64,000 nt of DNA from Bolinopsis microptera (lineage: Eukaryota > Ctenophora > Tentaculata > Lobata > Bolinopsidae): NCBI RefSeq assembly GCF_026151205.1, contig NC_087073.1, positions 744,001-808,000 of the forward strand, read 5' to 3'. Of this stretch, positions 48,660 through 58,976 are shown piece after piece. The translations under genes were made by a program, and so were the position numbers. Every line of letters starts with the position of its first letter. Within the stretch, counting starts at the first letter, position 1. The notes beneath the pieces are model-generated. The model worked only from the letters and a program-made list of their open reading frames with translations. It was not told the origin of the DNA and ran no database searches.

Positions 48660-49637
48660 TCACTTCTTCCTGCTGACCCTCATGATGATCCACAGAATGA
48701 CCCAGGAGAGGAACATGCCCAGAGTAACGGCCCCTAAGAACATGATAAAGAGGATCACATCAACACTCAGACAATCCGAGTCCGGACCCGAACAGTCCGT
48801 GTTGTTATCTCCAGCCGCTACCCCCGGTATTAGCAGAACACACCACCAGACTAAGCGTTCGTAGCGACCCCTCCATTCGCCCCTGTACTTGAGGTGGCCT
48901 CCTCCTTCGTCTTCTCCTTCTTCTCTTCTTTTGGCTTCTTCTCCTCCTTCTTCTTGTCCGCACCCTTTTTCTTGGCAGCGGGGGCGCCTATTTGAGAGCA
49001 TTTGATAATGAACTGAAGGACGACGTATGAAACTACCAGCCCCCCAATAAACGCAGCTGCAACTACTAGGAAGTAGGCCTGGTTGTCCGGACAGTCTATA
49101 AGGTTCTCGTCTTTTTGTCTGTTTGGGTCAGTGTAACTGATGTTATTACACTCTTTCCCCTTCTCTTTTTCTTCTTCTGATCTTACAGCAGTGAGGCACC
49201 AACCTAGAATTGTATTCGTTAAACTTAATGTTTGGAGTATCTACATTCTACTTCCTTCTATAGTGGTGTTACAGTGTGTGTAATAGTGTACTGTTAAAGT
49301 GTTTTAGTGCGTGACACGTGTGTTTTAGTGCGTGACACGTGTGTTTTAGTGCGTGACACGTGTGTTTTAGTGCGTGACACGTGTGTTTTAGTGCGTGACA
49401 CGTGTGTTTTAGTGCGTGACACGTGTGTTTTAGTGCGTGACACGTGTGTTTTAGTGCGTGACACGTGTGTTTTAGTGCGTGGTAAGTGGTTACTTGCAGT
49501 TCTTTAGCTAGGGCACCCCATCACCTGAGGTATCAGACTTGGTAAGTCAGTACAGGGAGTACTAAGTGACCGGGACAATGTAGCATAAGGAGTGATTTAA
49601 CACGCTCACACAGGCTGACTTTCAGCTCCACCGCCAT
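48660..49637 (-). CDS. Small two-ectodomain membrane protein gene, unit 1 (spliced model)
   Basis: Proposed exon 1 is 49637-49610 (ATGGCGGTGG start, donor CTGT|GTGAGC). Exon 2 runs from 49203 (after ATTCTAG). Together they read MAVELKVSLCWCLTAVRSEE, a weak signal peptide, then an ectodomain with two cysteines (ECNNISYTD...LIDCPDNQ). A membrane segment (AYFLVVAAAFIGGLVVSYVV) and a Lys/Glu-rich cytoplasmic part follow. That frame ends at TAG 48853-48851. The other frame takes over directly: WWCVLLIPGVAAG, a second two-cysteine ectodomain (NNTDCSGPDSDCLSVD), a second membrane segment (ILFIMFLGAVTLGMFLSWVI) and RVSRKK, ending at TGA 48662-48660. A 38-nt intron (48888-48851, GT...CTTAG) would join the frames into one 177-residue protein; without it the first product has 126 residues. 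Substitutions between copies are synonymous in the first frame upstream and in the second downstream, so both parts are coding. The family is not recognised. Confidence 0.7.
49299..49485 (+). repeat. 21-bp minisatellite with eight CACGTG E-boxes, unit 1 only
   Basis: Units TGTTTTAGTGCGTGACACG plus TG, repeated so that CACGTG recurs exactly every 21 bp from 49,315 to 49,462. The other units have a single TGTTTTAGTGCGTG here. It falls in the proposed first intron of the membrane-protein gene. The 66-codon repetitive frame at 49307-49507 is an artefact of the period being a multiple of three. Confidence 0.93.
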
Positions 49638-50400
49638 CTGCTTAGGTGATGGTAGAAGTTATTTTCAGCTGCAGAATAAGCGGTGTCCCACCTATTTATT
49701 GCTTAAACTAGCTCTTTCCTAGTTTCCACCGGAAGCGCCATATAGAGAATTTCCTTTGATAGCTGTCACGTGACAGTCACGAGATATCGATTGAGCGCGT
49801 TTACTGGTTGGATATATAGCGCGTGATATTGAGCTATTATGCAGAGCCGATTACGCACCATATAGGGCGTAATTACTAGCTGCATCTAGCACGTGATATT
49901 TGCACAGCTAATTACACAGCCATATAAGGCGTAATTAGGAGCTCGGAGTTGCAGGGGAGTTGTAATAGCGTGAAATTGGGTGGTAAATCGTTGATTAGGG
50001 GTACATACAAGTAAATGTTTCGTGAACTATGTTGGTATAAAGCCAACTTTGGTTTTAGAATAGTGTGTGAGGGCGCGTACAGATGGAAGTGCACTGATTT
50101 GTTGTTCAAATGGTTAGAATAAAGATTTGTCCGAACCGGCTGAAATCGTTGTTACGTTGAAAACTGTCTCGATTACCTTGTTACCTAGCTAGTACCTTGG
50201 TATGAAGAGAGAGTGCAAACCAGACGAAAGTAAGACGAAGTCTCGGGGATCGGGGATGCAGCCTACAATGGGCATGAATATATAGAGGGCCCTAGGTTGC
50301 TCCCCAGATCGGCAGTCCAATAACACATTTTCTGAAAATTTCTAATTTTCAACTTTTCATCAGTCCTACGCCACTGGGGAATGATAGAAAGATGCGAGCA
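49638..50400. promoter_or_regulatory. Divergent intergenic region with E-boxes, unit 1
   Basis: Lies between the start of the minus-strand gene and the plus-strand exons. It holds GTCACGTGAC (49765-49774), identical to the core recognised by MITF/TFE/USF-type bHLH factors, and a second CACGTG at 49,890. Both are conserved in units 3 and 4 (58,096 and 63,555 for the first). A conserved 65-codon minus frame (49912-50109) has a nonsynonymous difference among few changes and is not supported as a gene. Confidence 0.45.
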
Positions 50401-50679
50401 TGCTGAATCATCTATTTCGACTACATTGAAAACAAAACCCCTACTAAATAGTGGGTATAATTTTTTAGTTCACATAGGCAAATCTTTATAATATACAGAT
50501 ATTTTTATTTAAATTGGTTTTTAATAGAGTAACATGTGATGAATATTTAAGCGTTTTGTTGTTTTTAAGTTGTCTTTAAAGTGATTTGATTATTATTGCC
50601 CCGATGAAATGACTTTCGTTTTATTTTTGATCAGTTTGCTTTTAAAGTGATTTATATGATTCGCCCTCCACCCTTTTAG

Positions 50680-51179
50680 GAAAGTACCGCCCATGAGAAT
50701 ATATAGAAAGAAATTCTTCCTTGGATTCCACATTGATCAGGTCCTGGAACTGATCATCATTTCTCGCTCATTCTCCAATGAAGACAGCAGGTTCCGATTT
50801 AGGCTCATGTTTCCACTGGAAAATGTAAACTGTTGCTTTGAAATGTAAGCATCATCCACGGACAAGATATTTCATTTTGATAGTCATGATAAAACTTGTA
50901 CAGTCCCGCAAATTGTTTCATTACTCCTTCCCCTTCAGGTTAGAAACAACAAACAACAGAGCGTACACCCAGTACGAGATAGAGGACGAGACTACGTCCT
51001 CCCGCCACAGTCGACAAAGTACCAGTAGTCAGGGGAGAAGCAATGAGCGGTCACGTGACGTCAGTCTGGACGAGTTCGCGGACGACACTCTGAGTCTTCA
51101 ACAGGGACAGGTGGGGCAGAGTAACAGTGTAGTTACCATGGTGACAGAGGGGCAGAGGGACTCTTCAATGGTCACCTGA
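50680..51179 (+). CDS. Unit 1 plus-strand gene, last two exons (membrane-protein-like, truncated)
   Basis: Penultimate exon 50680-50844: acceptor CCTCCACCCTTTTAG, 165 nt, donor AT|GTAAGC. It encodes RIYRKKFFLGFHIDQVLELI, then IISRSFSNEDSRFRLMFPLE and NVNCCFEM. Last exon 50939-51179 starts after CCTTCCCCTTCAG in matching phase and encodes LETTNNRAYTQYEIEDETTS and a Ser/Asp-rich tail. Compared with units 2 and 3, one A-to-T change turns AGA into TGA at 51177-51179 and removes the last 15-16 residues. The penultimate exon is unique to this unit up to CTCATGTTTCCACTGG and then identical to unit 3. DHHC exons are absent here. The family of the unique part is not recognised. Confidence 0.55.
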
Positions 51180-52348
51180 GTGCGGACCCCTAGTACCATT
51201 GAGAGTGCAAAGTGAGGGTGAAGTTATTTAGAAAGTTAATTATTGGCTTGTGATCGAAACTGCTCATACGTGAAAGCTAGGTTATTATCAGACTTTATAG
51301 TCAGTTTCTTTCCTCGAAGGTGAAACGTGAAACAACAAAACCACGTTTCAAATGATCTGGAATAATTTTTATTTGTGTTTGCTGAATAGTATAGCACTGC
51401 TGATAGTCTGTTTTGTATACAACAAGCATTCCCAAACTGCAAACTTTCTTCGAAAGTGCACTCCTAGCAGCCGTCCAACTGATTTTGTTGACACAGAGAA
51501 GCTTGACGATGTCTCTCTTCTCGTTTGATAGGGCAAATTTGAAATTTTTCGAAGAAAATTTTAAAATATTGCAAAATTGTGAAAAATTGAAAATGGGTTT
51601 TGACACATTTTTGCAAGAAATAACTAACATATAAGACCTAACAAGCATTCCCAAACCGATTTCATTTGATTTGCTCCTTTATAAAATAGAAAAATTATAA
51701 TTTCAAATTTGCACACGAGACTTGAAGTTGAAACACCCTGTAGAGCGCGCTGATTTGAGCGGGGTTTGATTTGGTTTGACACACAAGAACGTTTGTCTTA
51801 TATTGAAAGACAATGACATTTTCTACTGGTATGTTTGATATATCGAGTTTTATTTGGTTTTAAATGATGTGTTTTTAAGAGTGTTATTTTATTAAAGATT
51901 AAAGAAATGTGGCAAGAGTTATCAGATTGTAAGTTTTAATCAGCTCCTTTAAACTACCTAATATAGATGATATGAGTAATTAATCTGTTATCTATCATCT
52001 TGTAAGAAATGATTAACATCATTTCTGTAAAAATATAGTGTACTGATATATTAAACTTTGTTTGACGAGTTTAGTAATTTTTTGACTTCTGTTTGTGGAG
52101 TATGGACAGTAATAACGTACCCGTGAAAGATTGGTCGATATCTCAGGACTTTTGTTGAACTTTTGTTAACTTTCAGGAAGAATTCAGTCTTTCGTTGCTG
52201 GGAAAATTTGATTTTTTTACTGTAGAATTATATTTTTGATTGTCTTGTATGATTTTTATTGCAATATTTTCAGAATATACTCGGGTGTTTTATTTCAATA
52301 TATAAGTGTTGGAACTTCTTTTAAAAAAATTCTATCTCCACAGCAATT
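51180..52348. repeat. Conserved 3' region of the unit
   Basis: About 1.1 kb, nearly identical in units 1-3. A 200-bp segment is flanked by 16-bp direct repeats ACAAGCATTCCCAAAC (unit 2: 55,549 and 55,761). Overlapping 91-92-codon frames on both strands are conserved only because the DNA is. No splice or protein evidence. Confidence 0.6.
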
Positions 52349-53070
52349 CACATCTGCTACACAAATTAAAGCAAAATATATAACAACGAATATTTAAATA
52401 AAAGACGATCATTCAATAATTTTGGATAACTTAAATCAAATACATTCGAGCACTGGTTAGTGATCGACTAAGTTAACAGTCATCGATAGTCATCGAATTT
52501 AAAAAAGTAAAAGCAACTGCTGTCTTAGGGGTCGTTCGCATATCACGTGATCAGCCGAGGGGGGGGAGGGGGTTTCCAAATTATTACGCTAGTATATTTT
52601 GATACAATAGCTATATTTGTAAAACTGATTACGGAGTCGAGGGGGGGGGGGGGGGGGGCTAAAAATTGACCAAAAAGTGATTACGTAATATGTGAACGAC
52701 CCTTATGAGTTATGGCACTATCAGTGTTGATATTCATTCTTATGGCCCGGAAAAATGGGTTGTATAATGTATACATACAATGTACTTGTATAATGTATAA
52801 ATACAATGTAGTTGTATAATGTATAAATTACAATGTAGTTGGCAGGCTCACCGAATAGTCGTTTAGTGTGTTTGTGGCTTGCTGAGTCGCCTTGTCAGAA
52901 CTCTACTGATCTCTAGTTTCAAGTCCACCCCTCTGATGTTGTGGTATACTGATCTCTCTCTTCCTCCCTTTACTGAATCACCTCTCATACTGAGCTCTCT
53001 CACATTCTCGGTGTCTCATGACTGATCAACTCTCCTCAGTGTTTTCCTCCCTTTACTGATCACCTCTTAC

Positions 53071-53867
53071 TCACTTCTTCCTGCTGACCCTCATGATGAT
53101 CCACAGAATGACCCAGGAGAGGAACATGCCCAGAGTAACGGCCCCTAAGAACATGATAAGAGGATCACATCAACACTCAGACAATCCGAGTCGGACCGAA
53201 CAGTCCGTGTTGTTATCTCCAGCCGCTACCCCCGGTATTAGCCGAAACACACCACCAGACTAAGCGTTTCGTAGCGCACCCTCCATTCGCCCCTGTACTT
53301 GAGGTGGCCTCCTCCTTCGTCTTCTCCTTCTTCTCTTCTTTTGGCTTCTTCTCCTCCTTCTTCTTGTCCGCACCCTTTTTCTTGGCAGCGGGGGCGCCTA
53401 TTTGAGAGCATTTGATAATGAACTGAAGGACGACGTATGAAACTACCAGCCCCCCAATAAACGCAGCTGCAACTACTAGGAAGTAGGCCTGGTTGTCCGG
53501 ACAGTCTATAAGGTTCTCGTCTTTTTGTCTGTTTGGGTCAGATGTAACTGATGTTATTACACTCTTTCCCCTTCCTCTTTTTCTTCTTCTGATCTTACAG
53601 CAGTGAGCGCACCAACCTAGTATTAGTATTCGTTTAAACTAATGTTTGGAGATCTACCTCCTTCTAAGTTTGTTTCAGGTGGAAAAATGTACTTTGTTTA
53701 AGGGGGGTTTTTAGTGCGTGGGTTTGTGTTTTAAATCATTTTTTTACAGGGCCACACCCACTGCAGTGCACCCACACCTGAGGGAACAGGGAGTACTATA
53801 CCGGGGCAAAGTACAAAGGATTATTTAACCCCCTCACAAACCAGGCTACTTTTAGCTCCACCGCCAT
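53071..53867 (-). pseudogene. Two-ectodomain membrane protein gene, unit 2, frame broken
   Basis: Corresponds to the unit 1 gene from TGA (53073-53071) to ATG (53867). It has several one-base indels against the other three copies, for example in ATAAGAGG, GTCGGACCG, CGTTTCG and CCTTCCTC, and an altered first donor. The pattern of isolated homopolymer indels suggests poor base calls as much as true decay. Confidence 0.75.
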
Positions 53868-54987
53868 CTCAGGGATGGAAAGTTATTTTTAGCTGCAAAA
53901 AACGTTCCCCTATTTTTGCTTTAAAATAGCCTTTCCCATTTCCCCCGAAGCGCCATATAGAGAATTTTCCCTTTATAGCTGTCACTGACATTTAGGGGAT
54001 ATCGTTGACGCGTTTTCTGTTGGATTAACCGTGATATTTACTTTTGCAGAGCCGATTACGCACCAATAGGGCGAAAAACTACTATCTAGCACGTGAATTT
54101 GCACAGCAAAATTACACACCATAAAGGCGAAAAAGGAGCTTTGGAGTTTTCGGGGTTGTAATAGCGTAAATTTGGGTGAAATGTTTTAATACATACAAAG
54201 TAAATTTTCGTGAAAAGTTGGGTTAAAAGCCAAATTTTTGGGTTTTTTAAAGGTTGGGGGGCGCGACAGATGGAAGTGCCTATTTTTGTTTTCAAAATGG
54301 TTAAAAAAGATTTTTTCCCAACCGTAGAAATCGTTGTTTACGTTGAAAAAATGTTTTTGATTACCTGTTACCTAGCAGTAACTTTTATAAAGAGATGCAA
54401 AACCCAACGAAATAAAACGAAGTCCGGGGATCGGGGGTCGCCACTGGGCAGAAAATATAGAGGGCCCTAGGGCTCCCCCGATCGCAGTCCAATAAAACAT
54501 TTTCTGAAAATTTTCTAATTTTCCAAACTTTTCATCATCCACGCCCGGGTATGGGTAGAAAATCGAAAACAAAAGCCAGAAAATCATCCCTTTTTTTCCC
54601 CACTTTATGAAAACCAAACGCTTTCCCTATTTAAATAATTTTAAATTTTAAAAATTTTTTGTTTTTAAAATAAAAGGCCAAAAAAAAATTTTTTTTAAAA
54701 TATCCCCGAAATTTTTAAAATATTTGGTTTTTTAATTTTTAATTTAAAAAGTGAGACTTTAAAAAAGGGGGTTTTTGTGGGGACAAAAAAGGGGGGGGTT
54801 TTAAAAAGTGAAATTAGATTATTAAAGCCGAATTTTAAATGGGCTTTAAAATATTTTTTCAATATCCTTTTTAAGAATAAATTTTTATTTCCCCTCAAAA
54901 TCCCTTTAAAGAAAGTAAAACCCCGCCCCCTCCCTTCGGTTTCCATGACATATAAAAGAATAAATTCTGGAAAAAAAATGATTTCCG

Positions 54988-55031
<44 letters not shown>

Positions 55032-55059
55032 CCCCCCCCCCCCCCCCCCCTTCCTTCAG

Positions 55060-55336
55060 GTTAGAAACAACAAACAACAGAGCGTACACCCAGTACGAGA
55101 TAGAAGACGAGACCACGTCCTCCCGCCACAGTCGACAAAGTACCAGCAGTCAGGAGAGAAGCAATGAGCGGTCACGTGACGTCAGTCTGGACGAGTTCGC
55201 GGACGACACTCTGAGTCTCCAGCAGGGACAGGTGGGGCAGAGTAACAGTGTAGTTACCATGGTAACAGAGGGGCACAGGGACTCTTCAATGGTCACGAGA
55301 GTGCGGACACCTAGTACCATTGAGAGTACAAAGTGA
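55060..55336 (+). CDS. Unit 2 last exon of the plus-strand gene
   Basis: A 277-nt exon after CTTCCTTCAG, intact to TGA, encoding LETTNNRAYTQYEIEDETTS and the Ser/Asp-rich tail to TPSTIESTK. Most differences from units 1 and 3 are synonymous. It is directly preceded by the A/C homopolymer junction, so its upstream exons are missing from the assembly. Confidence 0.7.
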
Positions 55337-57167
55337 GGGTGAAGTTATTTAGAAAGTTAATTATTGGCTTGTGATCGAAACTGCTCATACGTGAAAGCTA
55401 GGTTATTATCAGACTTTAAAGTGAATTTCTTTCCTCGAAGGTGAAACTGTTCACGTGAAACAACAAAACCACGTTTCAAATGATCTGGAATAATTTTTAT
55501 TTGTGTTTGCTGAATAGTATAGCACTGCTGATAGTCTGTTTTGTATACAACAAGCATTCCCAAACTTTCTTCGAAAGTGAACTCCTAGCAGCCGTCCAAC
55601 TGATTTTGTTGACACAGAGAAGCTTGACGATGTCTCTCTTCTCGTTTGATAGGGCAAATTTGAAATTTTTCGAAGAAAATTTTAAAATATTGCAAAATTG
55701 TGAAAAATTGAAAATGGGTTTTGACACATTTTTGCAAGAAATAACTAACATATAAGACCTAACAAGCATTCCCAAACCGATTTCATTTGATTTGCTCCTT
55801 TATAAAATAGAAAAATTATAATTTCAAATTTGCACACGAGACTTGAAGTTGAAACACCCTGTAGAGCGCGCTGATTTGAGCGGGGTTTGATTTGGTTTGA
55901 CACACAAGAACGTTTGTCTTATATTGAAAGACAGTGACATTTTCTACTGGTATGTTTGATATATCGAGTTTTATTTGGTTTTAAATGATGTGTTTTTAAG
56001 AGTGTTATTTTATTAAAGATTAAAGAAATGTGTAAGAATTATCAGATTGTAAGTTTTAATCAGCTCCTTTAAACTACCTAATATAGATGATATGAGTAAT
56101 TAATCTGTTATCTGTCATCTTGTAAGAAATGATTAACATCATTTCTGTAAAAATATAGTGTACTGATATATTAAACTTTGTTTGACGAGTTTAGTAATTT
56201 TTTGACTTCTGCTTTGTGGAGTATGGACAGTAATAACGTGCCCGTGAAAGATTGGTCGATATCTCAGGACTTTTGTTGAACTTTTGTTGACTTTCAGGAA
56301 GAATTCAGTCTTTCGTTGCTGGGAAAATTTGATTTTTTTACTGTAGAATTATATTTTTGATTGTCTTGTATGATTTTTATTGCAATATTTTCAGAATATA
56401 CTCGGGTGTTTTATTTCAATATATAAGTGTTGGAACTTCTTTTAAAAAAATTCTATCTCCACAGCAATTCACATCTGCTACACAAATTAAAGCAAAATAT
56501 ATAACAACGAATATTTAAATAAAAGACGATCACTCAATAATTTTGGATAACTTAAATCAAATACATTCGAGCACTGGTTAGTGATCGACTAAGTTAACAG
56601 TCATCGATATTCGATACTCATCGAATTTAAAAAAGTAAAAGCAACTGCTGTCTTTGGGGTCGTTCGCATATCACGTGATCAGCCGAGGGGGGAGGGCCAG
56701 GGGGTTTCCAAATGATTACGCTAGTATATTTTGATACAATATTTATGTGTTGATTACGGAGTCGAGGGGGGCCGGGGGGGTTAAAATTGACCAAAAAGTG
56801 ATTACGTAATATGTGAACGACCCCTTATCAGTTATGACACTATCAGTGTCTGATATTCATTCTTATGGCCGGAAAAATGGGTTGTATAATGTATACATAC
56901 AATGTAATTGTATAATGTATAAATACAATGTAGTTGGCAGGCTCACCGAATAGTCGTTTAGTGTGTTTGTGGCTTGCTGAGTCGGCCTTGTCAGAACTCT
57001 ACTGAGCTCTAGTTTCAAGTACCCTCTGATGTTGTGGTATACTTCACTCTCTCAGTGTCTCCCTCCCTTTACTGATCACCTCTCATACTGATCTCTCTCC
57101 ACATTCTCGGTGTCTCATGATGATCCACTCTCTCAGTGTCTTCCTCCTTTTACTGACCATCTCTTAC

Positions 57168-57968
57168 TCACTTCTTCCTGCTGACCCTCATGATGATCCA
57201 CAGAATGACCCAGGAGAGGAACATGCCGAGAGTAACTGCCCCTAAGAACATGATAAAGAGGATCACATCAACACTCAGACAATCCGAGTCCGGACCCGAA
57301 CAGTCCGTGTTGTTATCTCCAGCCGCTACCCCCGGTATTAGCAGAACACACCACCAGACTAAGCGTTCGTAGCGACCCCTCCATTCGCCCCTGTACTTGA
57401 GGTGGCCTCCTCCTTCGTCTTCTCTTTCTTCTCTTCTTTTGGCTTCTTCTCTTCCTTCTTCTTGTCCGCGACCTTTTTCTTGGCAGCGGGCGCGCCTATC
57501 TGAGAGCATTTGATAATGAACTGCAGGACGACGTACGAAACTACCAGCCCCCCAATAAACGCAGCTGCAACTACTAGGAAGTAGGCCTGGTTGTCCGGAC
57601 AGTCTATAAGGTTCTCGTCTTTTTGTCTGTTTGGGTCAGTGTAGCTGATGTTATTACACTCTTTCCCCTTCTCTTTTTCTTCTTCTGATCTTACAGCAGT
57701 GAGGCACCAACCTAGAATAGTATTCGTTAAACTTAAGGTTTGGAGTATCTACCTCCTTCTACAGTGGTGTTACAGTGTGTGTGATAGTGTACTGTTAAAG
57801 TGTTTTAGTGCGTGGTTAGTGGTTACATGCAGTTCTTTAGCTAGGCCACACCACACTGCAGTGCACTCCATCACCTGAGGTATCAGGGAGTACTTAGTGA
57901 CCGGGACAATGTAGCATAAGGAGTGATTTAACACGCTCACACAGGCTGACTTTCAGCTCCACCGCCAT
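57168..57968 (-). CDS. Small two-ectodomain membrane protein gene, unit 3
   Basis: Same model as unit 1: exon 1 57968-57941, exon 2 from 57711, first-frame TAG at 57361-57359, second-frame TGA at 57168. Against unit 1, the first frame has synonymous changes (CAA/CAG, GCC/GCG, GAG/GAA, AAG/AAA, TCA/TCG, CTT/CTG) and one Gly-to-Val. The second frame has only synonymous changes in LGAVTLG. The same nucleotide changes read in the rejected frame over the first part would be mostly nonsynonymous. The proposed 38-nt intron is identical. Confidence 0.72.
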
Positions 57969-57969
57969 C

Positions 57970-58740
57970 TGCTTAGGCGATGGTAGAAGTTATTTTCAGC
58001 TGCAGAATAAGCGGTGTCCCGCCTAGTTATTGCTTAAACTAGCTCTTTCCTAGTTTCCACCGGAAGCGCCATATAGAGAATTTCCTTTGATAGCTGTCAC
58101 GTGACAGTCACGAGATATCGATTGAGCGCGTTTACTGGTTGGATATATAGCGCGTGATATTGAGCTATTATGCAGAGCCGATTACGCACCATATAGGGCG
58201 TAATTACTAGCTGCATCTAGCACGTGATATTTGCACAGCTAATTACACAGCCATATAAGGCGTAATTAGGAGCTCGGAGTTGCAGGGGAGTTGTAATAGC
58301 GTGAAATTGGGTGGTAAATCGTTGATTAGGGGTACATACAAGTAAATGTTTCGTGAAATATGTTGGTATAAAGCCAACTTTGGTTTTAGAATAGTGTGTG
58401 AGGGCGCGTACAGATGGAAGTGCACTGATTTGTTGTTCAAATGGTTAGAATAAAGATTTGTCCGAACCGGCTGAAATCGTTGTTACGTTGAAAACTGTTT
58501 CGATTACCTTGTTACCTAGCTAGTAACTTGGTATGAAGAGAGAGTGCAAACCAGACGAAAGTAAGACGAAGTCTCGGGGATCGGGGATGCAGCCTACAAT
58601 GGGCATGAATATATAGAGGGCCCTAGGTTGCTCCCCAGATCGGCAGTCCAATAACACATTTTCTGAAAATTTCTAATTTTCAAACTTTTCATCAGTCCTA
58701 CGCCACTGGGGAATGATAGAAAGATGCGAGCAAAATTACG
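57970..58740. promoter_or_regulatory. Divergent intergenic region with E-boxes, unit 3
   Basis: GTCACGTGAC at 58,096-58,105 and a second CACGTG about 120 bp further are conserved with units 1 and 4. It separates the minus-strand membrane-protein gene from the plus-strand DHHC gene. Confidence 0.4.
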
Positions 58741-58976
58741 AATGCTGAAATGCACAGCTTTAATATCACTTCCTTTCAGTATAGTCTCACAACGACAGAG
58801 ATAGCACAGTTCATGATACAACCAAACAGTCAGGTACCCATATTAATTTATAATTTTATCTCTAATAATGTTTCGCTCTTTCAAGACTGACAAGGAATCA
58901 CAATAAATACTTGGAATTTTACCTCAAGAACGTCCCAGTCGCAGAAACTTCCCCTTCGTAAAACTCCACTCTTCAG

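Larger units (their letters stand above)
47937..52348 (+). repeat. Tandem gene-bearing unit 1
   Basis: Units start at CACATCTGCTACACAAATTA. Order within the unit: Harbinger-like MITE, minus-strand membrane-protein gene, divergent region with E-boxes, plus-strand exons, 1.1-kb conserved 3' region. Unit 1 follows the border repeat directly and has a private 21-bp minisatellite and a private exon. Confidence 0.93.
52349..56469 (+). repeat. Tandem unit 2, partly degenerate
   Basis: Same order as unit 1. From about 53,690 to 55,050 it departs from the other units by pervasive homopolymer shifts and ends in A40 followed by C22, directly before an intact last exon. The Harbinger-like MITE is at 52,528-52,702. 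Confidence 0.9.

Noticed and set aside
48851-49001. N-terminal half of the 113-codon minus frame (MLSNRRPRCQEKGC...)
   Set aside because: Copy-to-copy changes here are nonsynonymous in this frame but synonymous in the alternative frame, so only its second half is coding.
49307-49507. RDTCVLV repeat protein
   Set aside because: Artefact of a 21-bp minisatellite whose period is a multiple of three; absent from the other units.
49912-50109. 65-codon minus frame repeated in units 1, 3 and 4
   Set aside because: It lies in the divergent regulatory region; the few differences include a nonsynonymous one and there is no domain or splice support.
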